Of a stretch of DNA of 64,000 nt, positions 20,306 to 29,389 are shown one piece after another. Made by a program: the position numbers and the translations under genes. Source of the stretch: Tolypothrix sp. PCC 7910. Its GTDB lineage: Bacteria > Cyanobacteriota > Cyanobacteriia > Cyanobacteriales > Nostocaceae. Under the pieces are notes generated by a model. It made no database searches. It saw nothing but the letters and a program-made list of their open reading frames with translations, and had not been told where the DNA came from. The number at the start of each line of letters is the position of its first letter. The stretch's first letter is position 1. The stretch lies in NCBI RefSeq assembly GCF_011769525.1, contig NZ_CP050440.1, positions 4,465,501 through 4,529,500 on the forward strand. Direction: 5' to 3'.

Positions 20306-22624
20306 ATGACCACAACTATTGACTTTCTCAGCCATCTTAACCCCAGCCAACGTCAAGCCGTAGAACATTACTGCGGCCCGCTGCTAGTTGTGGCTGGTGC
20401 AGGTTCTGGTAAAACACGCGCGTTGACTTATCGGATTGCTAACCTGATTCTTAAACATCGTGTAGCTCCCGAAAATATTTTAGCGGTGACTTTTACAAAT
20501 AAAGCCGCTAGGGAAATGAAAGAACGGATTCAAAAGCTGTTTGCAGAAGAAGAAGCAATCAAACAACACGGAACTAAGTTTGATTTGTTGACGGAATATC
20601 AACAAACGCAACTGCGATCGCAAGTTTACCGCGACACCATCAAAGATTTATGGTGCGGTACTTTTCACAGTTTGTTTTCTCGTATTCTCCGATTTGATAT
20701 TGAGAAGTACCAAGACGAAAAGGGTCGGCGGTGGAATAAGAATTTTTCAATTTTTGACGAATCTGATGCTCAAAGCTTGATTAAGGATATCGTTACCAAA
20801 CAGCTAAATTTAGACGATAAGAAATTTGACCATCGTTCGGTGCGTTATGCGATTAGTAACGCTAAAAACCAAGGATTATCACCCCAACAGTTTGAACAAG
20901 AGCAGCCAAATTATCGTGGACGGGTAATTGCTCAAGTTTATAATTCCTATCAAGATAGGTTGGCACAAAATAACGCTCTTGATTTTGATGATTTAATTCT
21001 AATTCCTACTAGATTATTTCAGCAAAATGAACAGGTATTAGGTTATTGGCATCGCAAATTCTGCCATATTTTAGTTGATGAATATCAAGATACTAACCGC
21101 ACTCAATATGACCTAATTCGACTATTAGCGACAAATGGCGAAGATAGAAAGAGCGAATGGAATTGGCAAAATCGCTCAGTGTTTGTTGTGGGTGATGCTG
21201 ACCAGTCAATTTACTCTTTTAGAATGGCTGACTTTACCATTTTGCTAGAGTTTCAGAATGATTTTGGTGATGGTTTGCAGGATGACGATACCAGAACAAT
21301 GGTGAAGTTGGAAGAGAACTATCGCTCTTGTGAAAACATTCTGCAAGCGGCTAATGAACTAATTGAAAATAATACCCAAAGGATTGATAAAGTCCTCAGA
21401 CCGACAAGAGGCGCGGGTGAGCAAATTTATTGTCACAAAGCAGATAATGAACTAGATGAAGCCGAGTTTATTATTAATCAAATTCGTTCTTTAGAATATC
21501 AAAACCCCGAATTAAACTGGGGTAGTTTTGCCATACTTTATCGTACCAACGCCCAATCGCGACCATTTGAAGAACTTTTAGTGAAATATCAAATTCCTTA
21601 CACAGTGGTGGGGGGAATGAGATTTTATGATCGCAAAGAAATTAAAGATGTTATTGCTTATTTAAGAGCGATCGCAAATCCTGCGGATACTGTAAGTTTG
21701 TTACGAGTTATTAATACTCCTCGGCGCGGTATTGGCAAAACCACAATAGATGCTTTACTTAATGCTTCCCAGCAATTAGGGACAACTCTATGGGAAATAT
21801 TGTCCGATGATACATCTGTGAATACCTTAGCGGGACGAGGTGCAAAATCGGTCAAAGGCTTTGCAGAAATGATTAGCCGTTGGCAAGACGAAATTGGCAC
21901 CATGCCAGCAGCAGAAATTGTCCAAGGTATACTAGAAGACTCTGGTTATGTGCAAGACTTGCTTAGTCAGGGTACAGACGAATCGCAAGATAGAATCCAA
22001 AACGTCCAAGAACTTTACAACGCTGTATTGCAATTCCAAGAAGAAAACGAAGATGCTACTCTACAAGGATTCTTGCAAAGTACTGCCTTGAGTTCCGATT
22101 TAGATAATTTAAAAGAAGGAAAAACAGCAGTTTCTTTGATGACTTTGCACGCTTCTAAAGGGTTGGAATTTCCTGTAGTCTTTTTGGTGGGATTGGAACA
22201 AGGACTATTTCCTGGCTACCGTTCTTTAAGTGACCCCGCATCTTTAGAAGAAGAACGCCGTTTGTGTTACGTAGGAATTACCCGCGCTCAAGAGAGGTTA
22301 TATTTATCACACGCTCGTGAGCGTCGGCTTTACGGTTCGCGCGAACCCGCAGTGCGATCGCAATTTTTGGACGAATTACCAGAAGAATTATTAGCTAGTG
22401 GTCGCAGAGGTCGTCAAACTTATACTAAACCTACTACCGCTACCAATGGTAATGATAAGCAGAATTGGCAAGTAGGCGATCGCGTTTTACATAAATCTTT
22501 TGGGGTAGGAGAAATAACTCATGTATTTGGAGAAGGTCAAAAGCTTTCTGTAGCAATTAAATTTGCGAATTTGGGACAGAAAATTATTGACCCCAGAGTA
22601 GCGCAGTTACAAAAATTAGATTAA
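20306..22624 (+). CDS. pcrA: UvrD/PcrA-type DNA helicase
   Basis: A 772-residue superfamily 1A 3'-5' helicase used in nucleotide-excision repair, replication and removal of recombinase filaments. Motifs in order are Q-motif LNPSQRQAV, Walker A GAGSGKTRALTYR, Ia AVTFTNKAAREMKERI, Walker B DEYQDTNRTQYD, III GDADQSIYSFRMAD, IV YRTNAQSRPFEE, V MTLHASKGLEFPVVF and VI RRLCYVGITRAQERL. The C-terminus (about 715-772, WQVGDRVLHKSFGVGEITHV) is the Tudor-like domain that contacts RNA polymerase in PcrA/UvrD. The length is that of PcrA. It is a single gene with no operon partner. Confidence 0.95.
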   Translation: MTTTIDFLSHLNPSQRQAVEHYCGPLLVVAGAGSGKTRALTYRIANLILKHRVAPENILAVTFTNKAAREMKERIQKLFAEEEAIKQHGTKFDLLTEYQQTQLRSQVYRDTIKDLWCGTFHSLFSRILRFDIEKYQDEKGRRWNKNFSIFDESDAQSLIKDIVTKQLNLDDKKFDHRSVRYAISNAKNQGLSPQQFEQEQPNYRGRVIAQVYNSYQDRLAQNNALDFDDLILIPTRLFQQNEQVLGYWHRKFCHILVDEYQDTNRTQYDLIRLLATNGEDRKSEWNWQNRSVFVVGDADQSIYSFRMADFTILLEFQNDFGDGLQDDDTRTMVKLEENYRSCENILQAANELIENNTQRIDKVLRPTRGAGEQIYCHKADNELDEAEFIINQIRSLEYQNPELNWGSFAILYRTNAQSRPFEELLVKYQIPYTVVGGMRFYDRKEIKDVIAYLRAIANPADTVSLLRVINTPRRGIGKTTIDALLNASQQLGTTLWEILSDDTSVNTLAGRGAKSVKGFAEMISRWQDEIGTMPAAEIVQGILEDSGYVQDLLSQGTDESQDRIQNVQELYNAVLQFQEENEDATLQGFLQSTALSSDLDNLKEGKTAVSLMTLHASKGLEFPVVFLVGLEQGLFPGYRSLSDPASLEEERRLCYVGITRAQERLYLSHARERRLYGSREPAVRSQFLDELPEELLASGRRGRQTYTKPTTATNGNDKQNWQVGDRVLHKSFGVGEITHVFGEGQKLSVAIKFANLGQKIIDPRVAQLQKLD

Positions 22625-22657
22625 TAATTTGTAATCCATAATTCCTAATTATTCAAT

Positions 22658-22689
22658 GTAGGGTGTGTTGTCGCACAGCGCAACGAACC
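22658..22689. repeat. GTAGGGTGTG dispersed repeat, partial
   Basis: This begins GTAGGGTGTGTTGTCGCAC and is one arm of the palindromic repeat found complete at 40421-40571. It lies just downstream of pcrA. Confidence 0.5.
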
Positions 22690-22753
22690 TGAAAATTTTA
22701 GTGAATAATTTCAGTATTATTTAAAAATGGCTGAATATTTATGGTTATATAAA

Positions 22754-23047
22754 TTAAATTTCCACCTCCTCAAAATGTTCAACAGTGGGAAACGGCTCAT
22801 AAAAATGGTGCAGCAATTTTTTCCACTCTTGATATTCAGCAGAACCTCTAAATCCTACAGTATGAGATTCTAAAGTTTCCCATCTCACGAGTAAGAGATA
22901 TTTACCATTAACTTCGATGCAGCGATGAAGTTCATGGGATAAATATCCGTTCATTGATGCAATAATCTTGGACGCTGTTTTGAACGAAGATTCAAATTCT
23001 GATTCCATCCCAGGTTTAACATGAAGCATAACTGCCTCAAGAATCAT
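22754..23047 (-). CDS. ABM-domain (antibiotic biosynthesis monooxygenase-like) protein
   Basis: A 97-residue protein with the ABM ferredoxin-like fold pattern. The N-terminal strand is MILEAVMLHVKPGME, then a helix FESSFKTASKIIASMNGYLSHELHRC, and strands YLLLVRWETLESHTVGFR, with the C-terminal helix containing KKLLHHFYEPFPTVEHFEEV. Small ABM proteins usually dimerise and act as monooxygenases or in quinone or haem breakdown, but many are uncharacterised. Substrate and partners cannot be deduced here. It lies upstream of no obvious operon partner; the carbonic anhydrase is 190 bases away on the same strand. Confidence 0.8.
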   Translation of the reverse strand: MILEAVMLHVKPGMESEFESSFKTASKIIASMNGYLSHELHRCIEVNGKYLLLVRWETLESHTVGFRGSAEYQEWKKLLHHFYEPFPTVEHFEEVEI

Positions 23048-23239
23048 AAACTATGTCCTGAAAACTGGAGATGATGCCGTTTAGTATAATGCGATCGCTT
23101 ACACTTTAGTATTAATTTTAAAGGTGCATTAGCCTAAGAAATAACACACCCTAATTTTTAACTAGAATTTTTTGGTTGAAGAATGAAACCCAAACCTGTA
23201 ACTTAGAAATATCTCCTATTTTGATTGGATTTTTAATTA

Positions 23240-23917
23240 TTAAGATTCTGTATATGCGCCAATTAGAGGATTTGGTACAGGAAAAGGTCGGTTGCATAAG
23301 AGTTTAAATTTACCGATATTTGCATCATAAGCAAACACCTCTCCACTTTCTATTTCATAAATCCAAGCATGAAGAGTTAGTTGTCCGCTATGTAATTTCG
23401 AGCGGATTACTGGATAAGTCTCTAAATTTTCGATTTGCGTTAAAACGTTCTGTTCAATAGCAATTTTTAACAGCTTATCACTGGGGTAATGTTGATAATT
23501 ATCTAAAACTAAACGGCGAGTAGGTTCAGCATATTGCTTTAACCAGTCATAAACCAAAGGCATTTGTTGAGCTAAGTTACCTATTTGCAAAAGTCCTTTC
23601 ATAGCTCCACAGTGGGAATGCCCACAAATCACAATATCTCTAATACCTAAAGCTTCTACCGCATATTCTATACCTGCTGCTTCTCCGCTCTTGGGCGTAC
23701 CATAAGCAGGAATAATATTACCAACATTACGAATAACAAACAATTCTCCTGGTGGGCTTTGAGTAATTAAGCAAGGGTCAATCCGCGAATCAGAACAAGT
23801 GATGAATAAAACTTCGGGGTTTTGACCATGAGACAACTGTTCAAATAATTCGCGATGTCTAATGAAATAGTTGTCATGAAATTCATTTAGGCCTGCTATG
23901 ATACGCTTTATGGGCAC
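23240..23917 (-). CDS. Beta-class carbonic anhydrase, CcaA-like
   Basis: A 225-residue enzyme interconverting CO2 and bicarbonate, read from a GTG start. Zinc ligands are Cys41 in TCSDSRIDP and His100 and Cys103 in CGHSHCGAM. The Asp43/Arg45 dyad is present. The sequence follows the catalytic part of the carboxysomal CcaA/IcfA type closely (NLITQS-like LITQSPPGELFVIRN, MPLVYDWLK, RRLVLDNYQH). It ends soon after the domain, without the roughly 70-residue C-terminal extension of that enzyme. Carboxysome location is therefore not certain. Its position next to sbtB and sbtA on the same strand suggests a shared role in inorganic carbon acquisition. Confidence 0.93.
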   Translation of the reverse strand: MPIKRIIAGLNEFHDNYFIRHRELFEQLSHGQNPEVLFITCSDSRIDPCLITQSPPGELFVIRNVGNIIPAYGTPKSGEAAGIEYAVEALGIRDIVICGHSHCGAMKGLLQIGNLAQQMPLVYDWLKQYAEPTRRLVLDNYQHYPSDKLLKIAIEQNVLTQIENLETYPVIRSKLHSGQLTLHAWIYEIESGEVFAYDANIGKFKLLCNRPFPVPNPLIGAYTES

Positions 23918-24080
23918 AATTAGATTCCTCTCACCAAAAATATATTCAGTCTATAGCTTCACATTTGTTAACCAATTTTCCGCAATTAAAATAAACTCTA
24001 GAGACACTAACAACTTTGGTGCTTGTTGCTGCTCGGGATTTAGTTACTAATTTTTATACAAGTGCCTCTAGTCAGTTTAT

Positions 24081-24374
24081 TTAATGTGCAATCCACTTGG
24101 CCTCAGAAACAATACATACACCTCCAAATTTTTTCAAAATCGGTGTAATCGCTTCTACTACTTCGTACTCTTGTTCTTCTGTACAAACGCTTAAAACATA
24201 TCCGTTTGTAAGTGCTGGCGTTTCTAAATCGTCAATAACTTTACCTCTATCTCCTTTGCCAGTCACATCTTTGATAATAGAATAGCCAGAAACACCTATC
24301 TTGTCTAAAATCTTGAGGACTTGAGGAATTTCTAGGGAATTTGTGATAATTTCTAACCTTTTAACTCTTTCCAC
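24081..24374 (-). CDS. sbtB: SbtB-like PII-family regulator
   Basis: A 97-residue PII-like protein: beta-alpha-beta start VKRLEIITNSLEIPQVLKIL, then GVSGYSIIKDVTGKGDRG (T-loop base), and VCTEEQEYEVVEAITPIL in the second half. SbtB binds adenine nucleotides including cAMP and c-di-AMP in model cyanobacteria and inhibits the bicarbonate transporter SbtA. This copy ends at SEAKWIAH and lacks the C-terminal redox hairpin (C-GPxGC) of the Synechocystis protein. It starts four bases after the sbtA stop, so the two are clearly one operon. Confidence 0.88.
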   Translation of the reverse strand: MERVKRLEIITNSLEIPQVLKILDKIGVSGYSIIKDVTGKGDRGKVIDDLETPALTNGYVLSVCTEEQEYEVVEAITPILKKFGGVCIVSEAKWIAH

Positions 24375-24378
24375 TTTG

Positions 24379-25365
24379 TTAAACCCCCATAGCTTTGATA
24401 ATGTTCATATATAAAGGAATCCCTACAATAATGTTGAAAGGAAAAGTTAGTGCCAATGCCATCGATACATACAAGCTAGGATTAGCTTCGGGAACTGTCA
24501 TTCTCATTGCGGCTGGTACTGCAATGTAAGAAGCACTAGCACACAAAACAGCAAACAACAGAGAATTTCCTTCCGAAATACCAATACATTTAGCAATGAT
24601 GATGCCTAAAATGGCATTTGCTACAGGCATAAATACAGAGAATGCTATTAAAAAAGACCCAGTTTTACCCAAGTCTTTAATTCTTCTTGCAGCTACCATT
24701 CCCATATCTAGTAAAAAGAATGCTAGAGCACCATAAAAAATTTGCTGAGTAAATGGTTGCAGTTTCTCCCATCCCCTTTCTCCTGTCAGAATGCCAATGA
24801 TTACACTACCAACTAATAGAAATACAGAACCATTAAGGAAGGCTTCGCGCAACACTTCTCCCCAGGAAAATTCTCCTTTTTCTTCCCCATCTTCTTTGCT
24901 TAAAGGAGCAAATATTCTCACTAGTACAATTCCAACAATAATTGCTGGAGATTCCATTAGCGCTAAAGCTGCTACCATATATCCATCCGAGGAAATATTC
25001 AGAACTTTTAGAAAAGACTGAGCAGTAATAAAGGTAACTGCACTAATAGATCCATAAGTCGCCGCAATAGCTGCTGCATTGTATGCATCTAGTTTGACTT
25101 TAAGGATAAAAAAGGAATATACAGGCACTGCACAAGCCATTAAGATAGCTGCTAGCAATGTTAAGGCTATTTGTGGATTAATTCCACTCTCATCAAGTTC
25201 ATATCCTCCCTTAAATCCAATTGCAAGTAAGAGGTACAAAGAAAATAATTTTGGCAAAGGTTGAGGTACTTCTAAATCAGATTTAAAGAAAATAGCGAGC
25301 ATTCCCAGAAAGAAAAACAATACTGGTGGATTCAGTATGTTAGTTAATATGAGGCTAGAATTCAT
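24379..25365 (-). CDS. sbtA: SbtA-family sodium-dependent bicarbonate transporter
   Basis: A 328-residue integral membrane protein with about ten hydrophobic segments in two related halves. Family marks include LAIGFKGGYEL (compare LTKIGLTGG in Synechocystis SbtA), AATYGSISAVTFITAQ, the ALMESPAIIVGIVLV segment and, in the second half, LCASASYIAVPAAMR with NPSLYVSMALALTFPFNI. The family imports bicarbonate with sodium across the plasma membrane. This one is shorter than Synechocystis SbtA because the central cytoplasmic loop is reduced, and it diverges at several motifs. It may therefore be the second SbtA class. It is co-transcribed with sbtB. Confidence 0.85.
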   Translation of the reverse strand: MNSSLILTNILNPPVLFFFLGMLAIFFKSDLEVPQPLPKLFSLYLLLAIGFKGGYELDESGINPQIALTLLAAILMACAVPVYSFFILKVKLDAYNAAAIAATYGSISAVTFITAQSFLKVLNISSDGYMVAALALMESPAIIVGIVLVRIFAPLSKEDGEEKGEFSWGEVLREAFLNGSVFLLVGSVIIGILTGERGWEKLQPFTQQIFYGALAFFLLDMGMVAARRIKDLGKTGSFLIAFSVFMPVANAILGIIIAKCIGISEGNSLLFAVLCASASYIAVPAAMRMTVPEANPSLYVSMALALTFPFNIIVGIPLYMNIIKAMGV

Positions 25366-25826
25366 TGGTAGTAACCTTAGTTATTAGAAGATGCAGCTCA
25401 AGTTCACAATTTAAGAGAGCAAAAAATTAAATTTTGTTGCTGATTGTTAAGTCTTTTCAGGACTATATTTCAAGATTGTGACTATCGTGTGTAAATTAAT
25501 TGTCAAACTTGTGACAAGCATCAAATTCTGTATTTAGAGTTGTTCAACAAAGAAATACTTTATAAGCGAATACTTATTGGCTAATATGTCAAGAAATCAT
25601 GAATTAATTCTTTCAGCATATACACTGAGTAAATTACTAATAAACTAATAATTAGACCTAGTGTTAATACTAGATGCGATCGCTTGTATATCTCTGCGGT
25701 TTGAGTGTGAAGCGGTTAACCAAGAGATTGTTTATGCGATCGCGTTGCCTGAATTATAAATATGTAGCTGAAAATTAATATTGGGTGAGCATTTCCCACC
25801 CTGAATCTAAATTATTAAGCCAGGTA
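25366..25826. other. Intergenic region upstream of sbtA
   Basis: The region is AT-rich and includes two HIP1-like GCGATCGC sites (25676-25683 and 25737-25744). No gene or confident LysR-type operator was found by eye, although low-CO2 genes in cyanobacteria are usually controlled by CmpR or NdhR. Confidence 0.4.
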
Positions 25827-26741
25827 TTAAGCTGCTTTTAACTGAATTACTCCTCTATCAAAAACTTGGTTATCAGTACCAATACCGCTGATTTCTATCC
25901 TATCTGGATATACTTCATAGGCAGCAAAACTTAAATTACTAGTAGAGTATTCTGTCCATTCATTTTTACCTACAGGACGATTACCTGCACCTGCGCCACA
26001 TATTAAATAAGTTGTGCCATTAATTGAACGGGTACGTTCATAATGGTGTTCATGACCGTTGATATAAAGTTGTACGCCGTATTTTTGAAATAGAGGAGTG
26101 AAAGTTTTAATAAAATCGGGATTACTGCCATAGGCTCCCGATGCATACATAGGATGATGTCCAAATACAATTTTCCAAGTAGCTTTGCTGAGGCTTAATT
26201 GTTTTTCCAACCAAAGCAGCTGGTTTTTCCAGTCAGCATTACCGTTAGTATCTAGTGCGAAAAATTGTACATTTCCTTGGCTAAATGTATAGTAGCGTCC
26301 CTTCATATTAAAGCCAGGATATTTAACTTCTAAGTCACCATTAGCAGTGCGAATATCATGATTACCTAAACAAGCTTGAAATTTCACACCTTGCTTGAGT
26401 AAATCTTTATAAGGACGCTCAAATACATCTGCAATTTTTTCAATTTCACCGTTGTTATAAATATTATCTCCGGCTAAAACGACTAAATTATAAGGATTTT
26501 TTTTGTAATAATTAGTCATTGCCCTAGCTACAGCATACTGTCCTTTTGCACCTGTACCTGTATCTGCAACGGAAACAAAACGCAGTAGCAAGTCTTTTTT
26601 GGGTGGATTAGCAGTGATCGCTGTTTCTGCTTGAGCTAAATCATTACTTTGACTATTTTGCCGAGTTAATATCCAGGTTAATCCTGCACTAACTAAACCA
26701 AGGCTACTTAAAAATAAAAATTGACGGCGTTTTAAGTTCAT
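25827..26741 (-). CDS. Exported metallophosphoesterase (Tat substrate candidate)
   Basis: A 304-residue protein of the calcineurin-like/purple acid phosphatase group. The N-terminus LKRRQFLFLSSLGLVSAG resembles a twin-arginine signal followed by a hydrophobic h-region. Metal-binding motifs run in order: SVADTG, VLAGDNIY (GD), CLGNHDI (GNHD), VFGHHPMY (GHH) and INGHEHHYER (GHEH). These give the expected dinuclear metal site. Such enzymes release phosphate from organic esters outside the cytoplasm. No phosphate-starvation operator was recognised. The gene is monocistronic. Confidence 0.9.
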   Translation of the reverse strand: MNLKRRQFLFLSSLGLVSAGLTWILTRQNSQSNDLAQAETAITANPPKKDLLLRFVSVADTGTGAKGQYAVARAMTNYYKKNPYNLVVLAGDNIYNNGEIEKIADVFERPYKDLLKQGVKFQACLGNHDIRTANGDLEVKYPGFNMKGRYYTFSQGNVQFFALDTNGNADWKNQLLWLEKQLSLSKATWKIVFGHHPMYASGAYGSNPDFIKTFTPLFQKYGVQLYINGHEHHYERTRSINGTTYLICGAGAGNRPVGKNEWTEYSTSNLSFAAYEVYPDRIEISGIGTDNQVFDRGVIQLKAA

Positions 26742-26877
26742 AAATGATTAAATTCCACAACTAGTCAGTTTAGCCAGAGCAATGGACAATGAAGTGATAC
26801 ATTAAGGCAGAAGAAGCTGCATTGCTCAATTAATGTATTTGATTTTTATTTGATTCGTTGCTCTTGGTGAAAGTTCC

Positions 26878-27723
26878 ATGTCGCAAGACAATCCGAAATC
26901 ACAACGTCCCCAAAGACCTTACCAGAGAAACCAGCCATTTTGGAAGTCTACAATTATCCAATTTCTCAGGGGGACAATTAGGCTGTTAGAAACGGCGGTG
27001 GTGAAGCTAGAAACAGCACCACCACCGGGAACTGAGGAAAATCCTGGTTTTTGGGGTGGATTGCTGGCTAAAGTCCGCAATTTTTTACCTGCGAATTTGT
27101 CTGCAAAGTTGTCTGATACAGCTTTGACAGGAATTATTGCTAGTATTGCTGTGGTTTTAGTGTGGACAACTACTAGTTTGTTTACGAATAAGCCTGCTGA
27201 AGTTGCGATCGCACCTCCGGCTGAAGAAGTTCCAACACCAGCACCAACGATAACTACTCCGCCTTCGCCAGAGTCTACCACCCCAGAAACCCCAGCACCA
27301 GAAGAAATTACGCCTTCGCCATCAGTAGAAGTTCCACCAGAACCGGAAATAGAACCGACACCGGAAGCAACATCAACACCAGAACCGACACCAACGCCAA
27401 CGCCAGCTGTGCAATTAACACCAGAACAAGTTTTAATTGCAGCAATCGAAAACCAAGTAGCGGAAATTAGCGATCGCGCTGCTTCTGGACTTATAAAATC
27501 AATTCAAGCCAATTTTCGGACTAGTAACTTAACTGTCAAAATTAGCGATGATTGGTATAGTCTCAGCGAAGCTCAACAGGATACACTCGCAGCCGATATC
27601 TTACAACGTTCTCAAGAACTCGATTTCACTCATTTAGAAGTGGTTGATTTTCAAGATAGGCTGGTAGCGCGGAATCCAGTAGTGGGAAATGAGATGATTA
27701 TTTTTAAGCGACGTGTGAGTTAG
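26878..27723 (+). CDS. Single-pass membrane protein with Pro/Thr/Glu-rich linker
   Basis: A 281-residue protein. A basic cytoplasmic N-terminus of about 80 residues (SQRPQRPYQRNQPFWKSTI) precedes one membrane helix (about 81-101, LTGIIASIAVVLVWTTTS). A low-complexity segment rich in Pro, Thr and Glu follows (about 108-182), then a compact C-terminal domain (LTPEQVLIAAIENQVAEIS through EMIIFKRRVS). The linker could span the periplasm. I do not recognise the end domain. Similar proteins occur across cyanobacteria without an assigned role. Confidence 0.75.
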   Translation: MSQDNPKSQRPQRPYQRNQPFWKSTIIQFLRGTIRLLETAVVKLETAPPPGTEENPGFWGGLLAKVRNFLPANLSAKLSDTALTGIIASIAVVLVWTTTSLFTNKPAEVAIAPPAEEVPTPAPTITTPPSPESTTPETPAPEEITPSPSVEVPPEPEIEPTPEATSTPEPTPTPTPAVQLTPEQVLIAAIENQVAEISDRAASGLIKSIQANFRTSNLTVKISDDWYSLSEAQQDTLAADILQRSQELDFTHLEVVDFQDRLVARNPVVGNEMIIFKRRVS

Positions 27724-27981
27724 TAGAGAATCAGCGCAAAATAAATTATTTGTTAGTTTTTATGGCTGATTCCCTATATTTCATTAATTTGCTGATACTA
27801 ATTCAAATAATGTTTGCGACAGATAAATGCTTTGTAAGGGCACGGCATCTACAATCTGTTGGTATATTGAATTATCTTACTGGTGCCCATACGTGTCAAC
27901 TTAAGCTAAAAGCTATATACGGCGCGTGTTGTACAAAAACCCTCGCCATCATCCCCTCACCCCTTCTCCCTCAGGGAGAAG

Positions 27982-29155
27982 CAGGGTGGTTTCATACAAA
28001 CAGAGAAAAAACCTTTTGGAGTTGGTTGGATAAGGCACGTTGTGCTTGAGGGATAGTTCGGAAACCAAAAAATCTGGCGATCGTAATGAAAAAGGTGTGC
28101 AAAATTGCCCAATTGACAGGAGCATTGCCACCACGACGCAGTGGAAAATCTTCGGAAAATGTCACATCTTTGACCCAGTGTAGTCGATTTTCAATTCCCC
28201 AGTGTCCTTGAGTATCAGCAAGCAATTGTTGAGCTTCGAGATGTTGACTACAAATGTAAAACTGATATTCGTGAAATGGTTGGCGATCGCGTTCACCCTG
28301 ACGCTCGACAACAACAAATGTTTTGAGTCCAGCCCATTGATTTTGAAGTGATTCGGGAACTGCAAATACTTGGCAAGTGCGTTTGACAATTCTGGAATGC
28401 CCCGAATCAATAGCTGTGGCACAACTGAGTGGAGGTGATTGAAGGAATTGAGTTTGAGCCATTTTGTAGAGTTTAGGCTGGTTTTCCTTCAATCCAATCA
28501 AATAATCATTATCTGTATTGATAATCAACGATACTGTTTTTTTTGACAGTGCAGAGCATCCAGGGTAAACATGACGCTAGAATCTGTAAACTCAGATATT
28601 AACTGTTGCACAACTGCGACTTCGCTGACTTGTTTATTAGCAAATGCTTGCATCTGGACAACAACACCACGTTGGTGACTAAATACTGACACAACCGAGA
28701 TAAAGTTCTGATATGACTGACTATAATCTGTCAGTGTGCAACGAATGCTCTTAGCATCAACTGCTAATCTTTCCTCTGGTTTTGGTGAGGCGATCGCCAA
28801 TGCCCAAGTATTAAATAAGTCTGTTAATGGCTGAAAATCGATGGTTTTTAGTACCCGTCGGAATGTCGAGTATGAAGGAAACTTAATATCATCTGTCAGT
28901 TCTAACATTTGAATCAAGCTTTGCCGATGTACCTTAGTAAAGTCCTCCAGTGGTCGATAACCCCAGTACCCCGTCATTGCTCCTAGTAATATTAACAACA
29001 AAACTAACCATAGCTCGTGTCTTCGTCCTCGGATATGCCGATAGTCTGGAACTTGTTGCAACTGCTCGAGCAGATTCATACTTCGCCTGTTGTAAATGTT
29101 TTATTTCCCCCTATGAATCATTATTATTTTTCTCTGTTTGTATGAAACCACCCTG
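27982..29155. mobile_element. ISAs1-type insertion sequence
   Basis: The element is 1174 bp with perfect 29-bp terminal inverted repeats beginning CAGGGTGGTTTCATAC (27982-28010 and 29127-29155). Directly outside lie identical 19-bp sequences CTTCTCCCTCAGGGAGAAG (27963-27981 and 29156-29174), themselves palindromic. The transposase stop codon lies inside the left repeat. The element looks intact apart from the frameshift in its transposase. Confidence 0.88.
27992..29079 (-). CDS. ISAs1-family transposase across a -1 frameshift
   Basis: The 5' part (29079-28525) reads DYRHIRGRRHELWLVLLLI, the N-terminal domain typical of ISAs1, then FRRVLKTID, DAKSIRCT and MFTLDALHCQKK. It stops shortly after an A8 run (28537-28544 on this strand). 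The 3' part (28528-27992) resumes in the -1 frame as SLIINTDNDYLIGLKENQP and continues through HWGIENRLHWVKDVTFSED. Slipping back one base in the A8 run restores DALHCQKKTVSLIINTDN, a continuous protein of about 360 residues. The run is a plausible slippery site, so the enzyme may be made by programmed frameshifting or transcript slippage. A one-base deletion is the alternative. Confidence 0.85.
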
Positions 29156-29314
29156 CTTCTCCCTCAGGGAGAAGGGGAATTAAATCTCTTGCTCCCCTCT
29201 CCTGGTGGGAGAGGGGCTGGGGGTGAGGGCAAAACCTTTGCACAAAGAGGGTTTCACGTTAAGTTGACACCAATGACTGGTGCCGTGCCCCTACGCATCT
29301 GTCTACACAATTAA

Positions 29315-29344
29315 TAAAAAACCCGGTTGAAAGAAACCGGGTTT
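29315..29344 (-). terminator. Intrinsic terminator after tal
   Basis: Read on the minus strand, AAACCCGGTT pairs with AACCGGGTTT around a short loop and is followed by TTTTATTAAT. It lies about 45 bases after the transaldolase stop. Confidence 0.88.
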
Positions 29345-29389
29345 GAGAGTCAACTATTAAGTTCCGAAATACCGATTAATTGAGAATCT

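Larger units (their letters stand above)
27797..29311. repeat. Older inverted-repeat element disrupted by an IS
   Basis: Sequences outside the IS are themselves inverted. The left outer arm (27823-27905) has GCGACAGAT, AGGGCACGGCA and GTGTCAACTTAA. The right outer arm (29257-29305) has the complements TTAAGTTGACAC, TGCCGTGCCCCT and ATCTGTC. Inner arms carry CCCTCACCCC-type and GGGGTGAGGG-type sequences. This looks like a palindromic repeat or MITE present before the IS landed in its centre. Confidence 0.55.
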
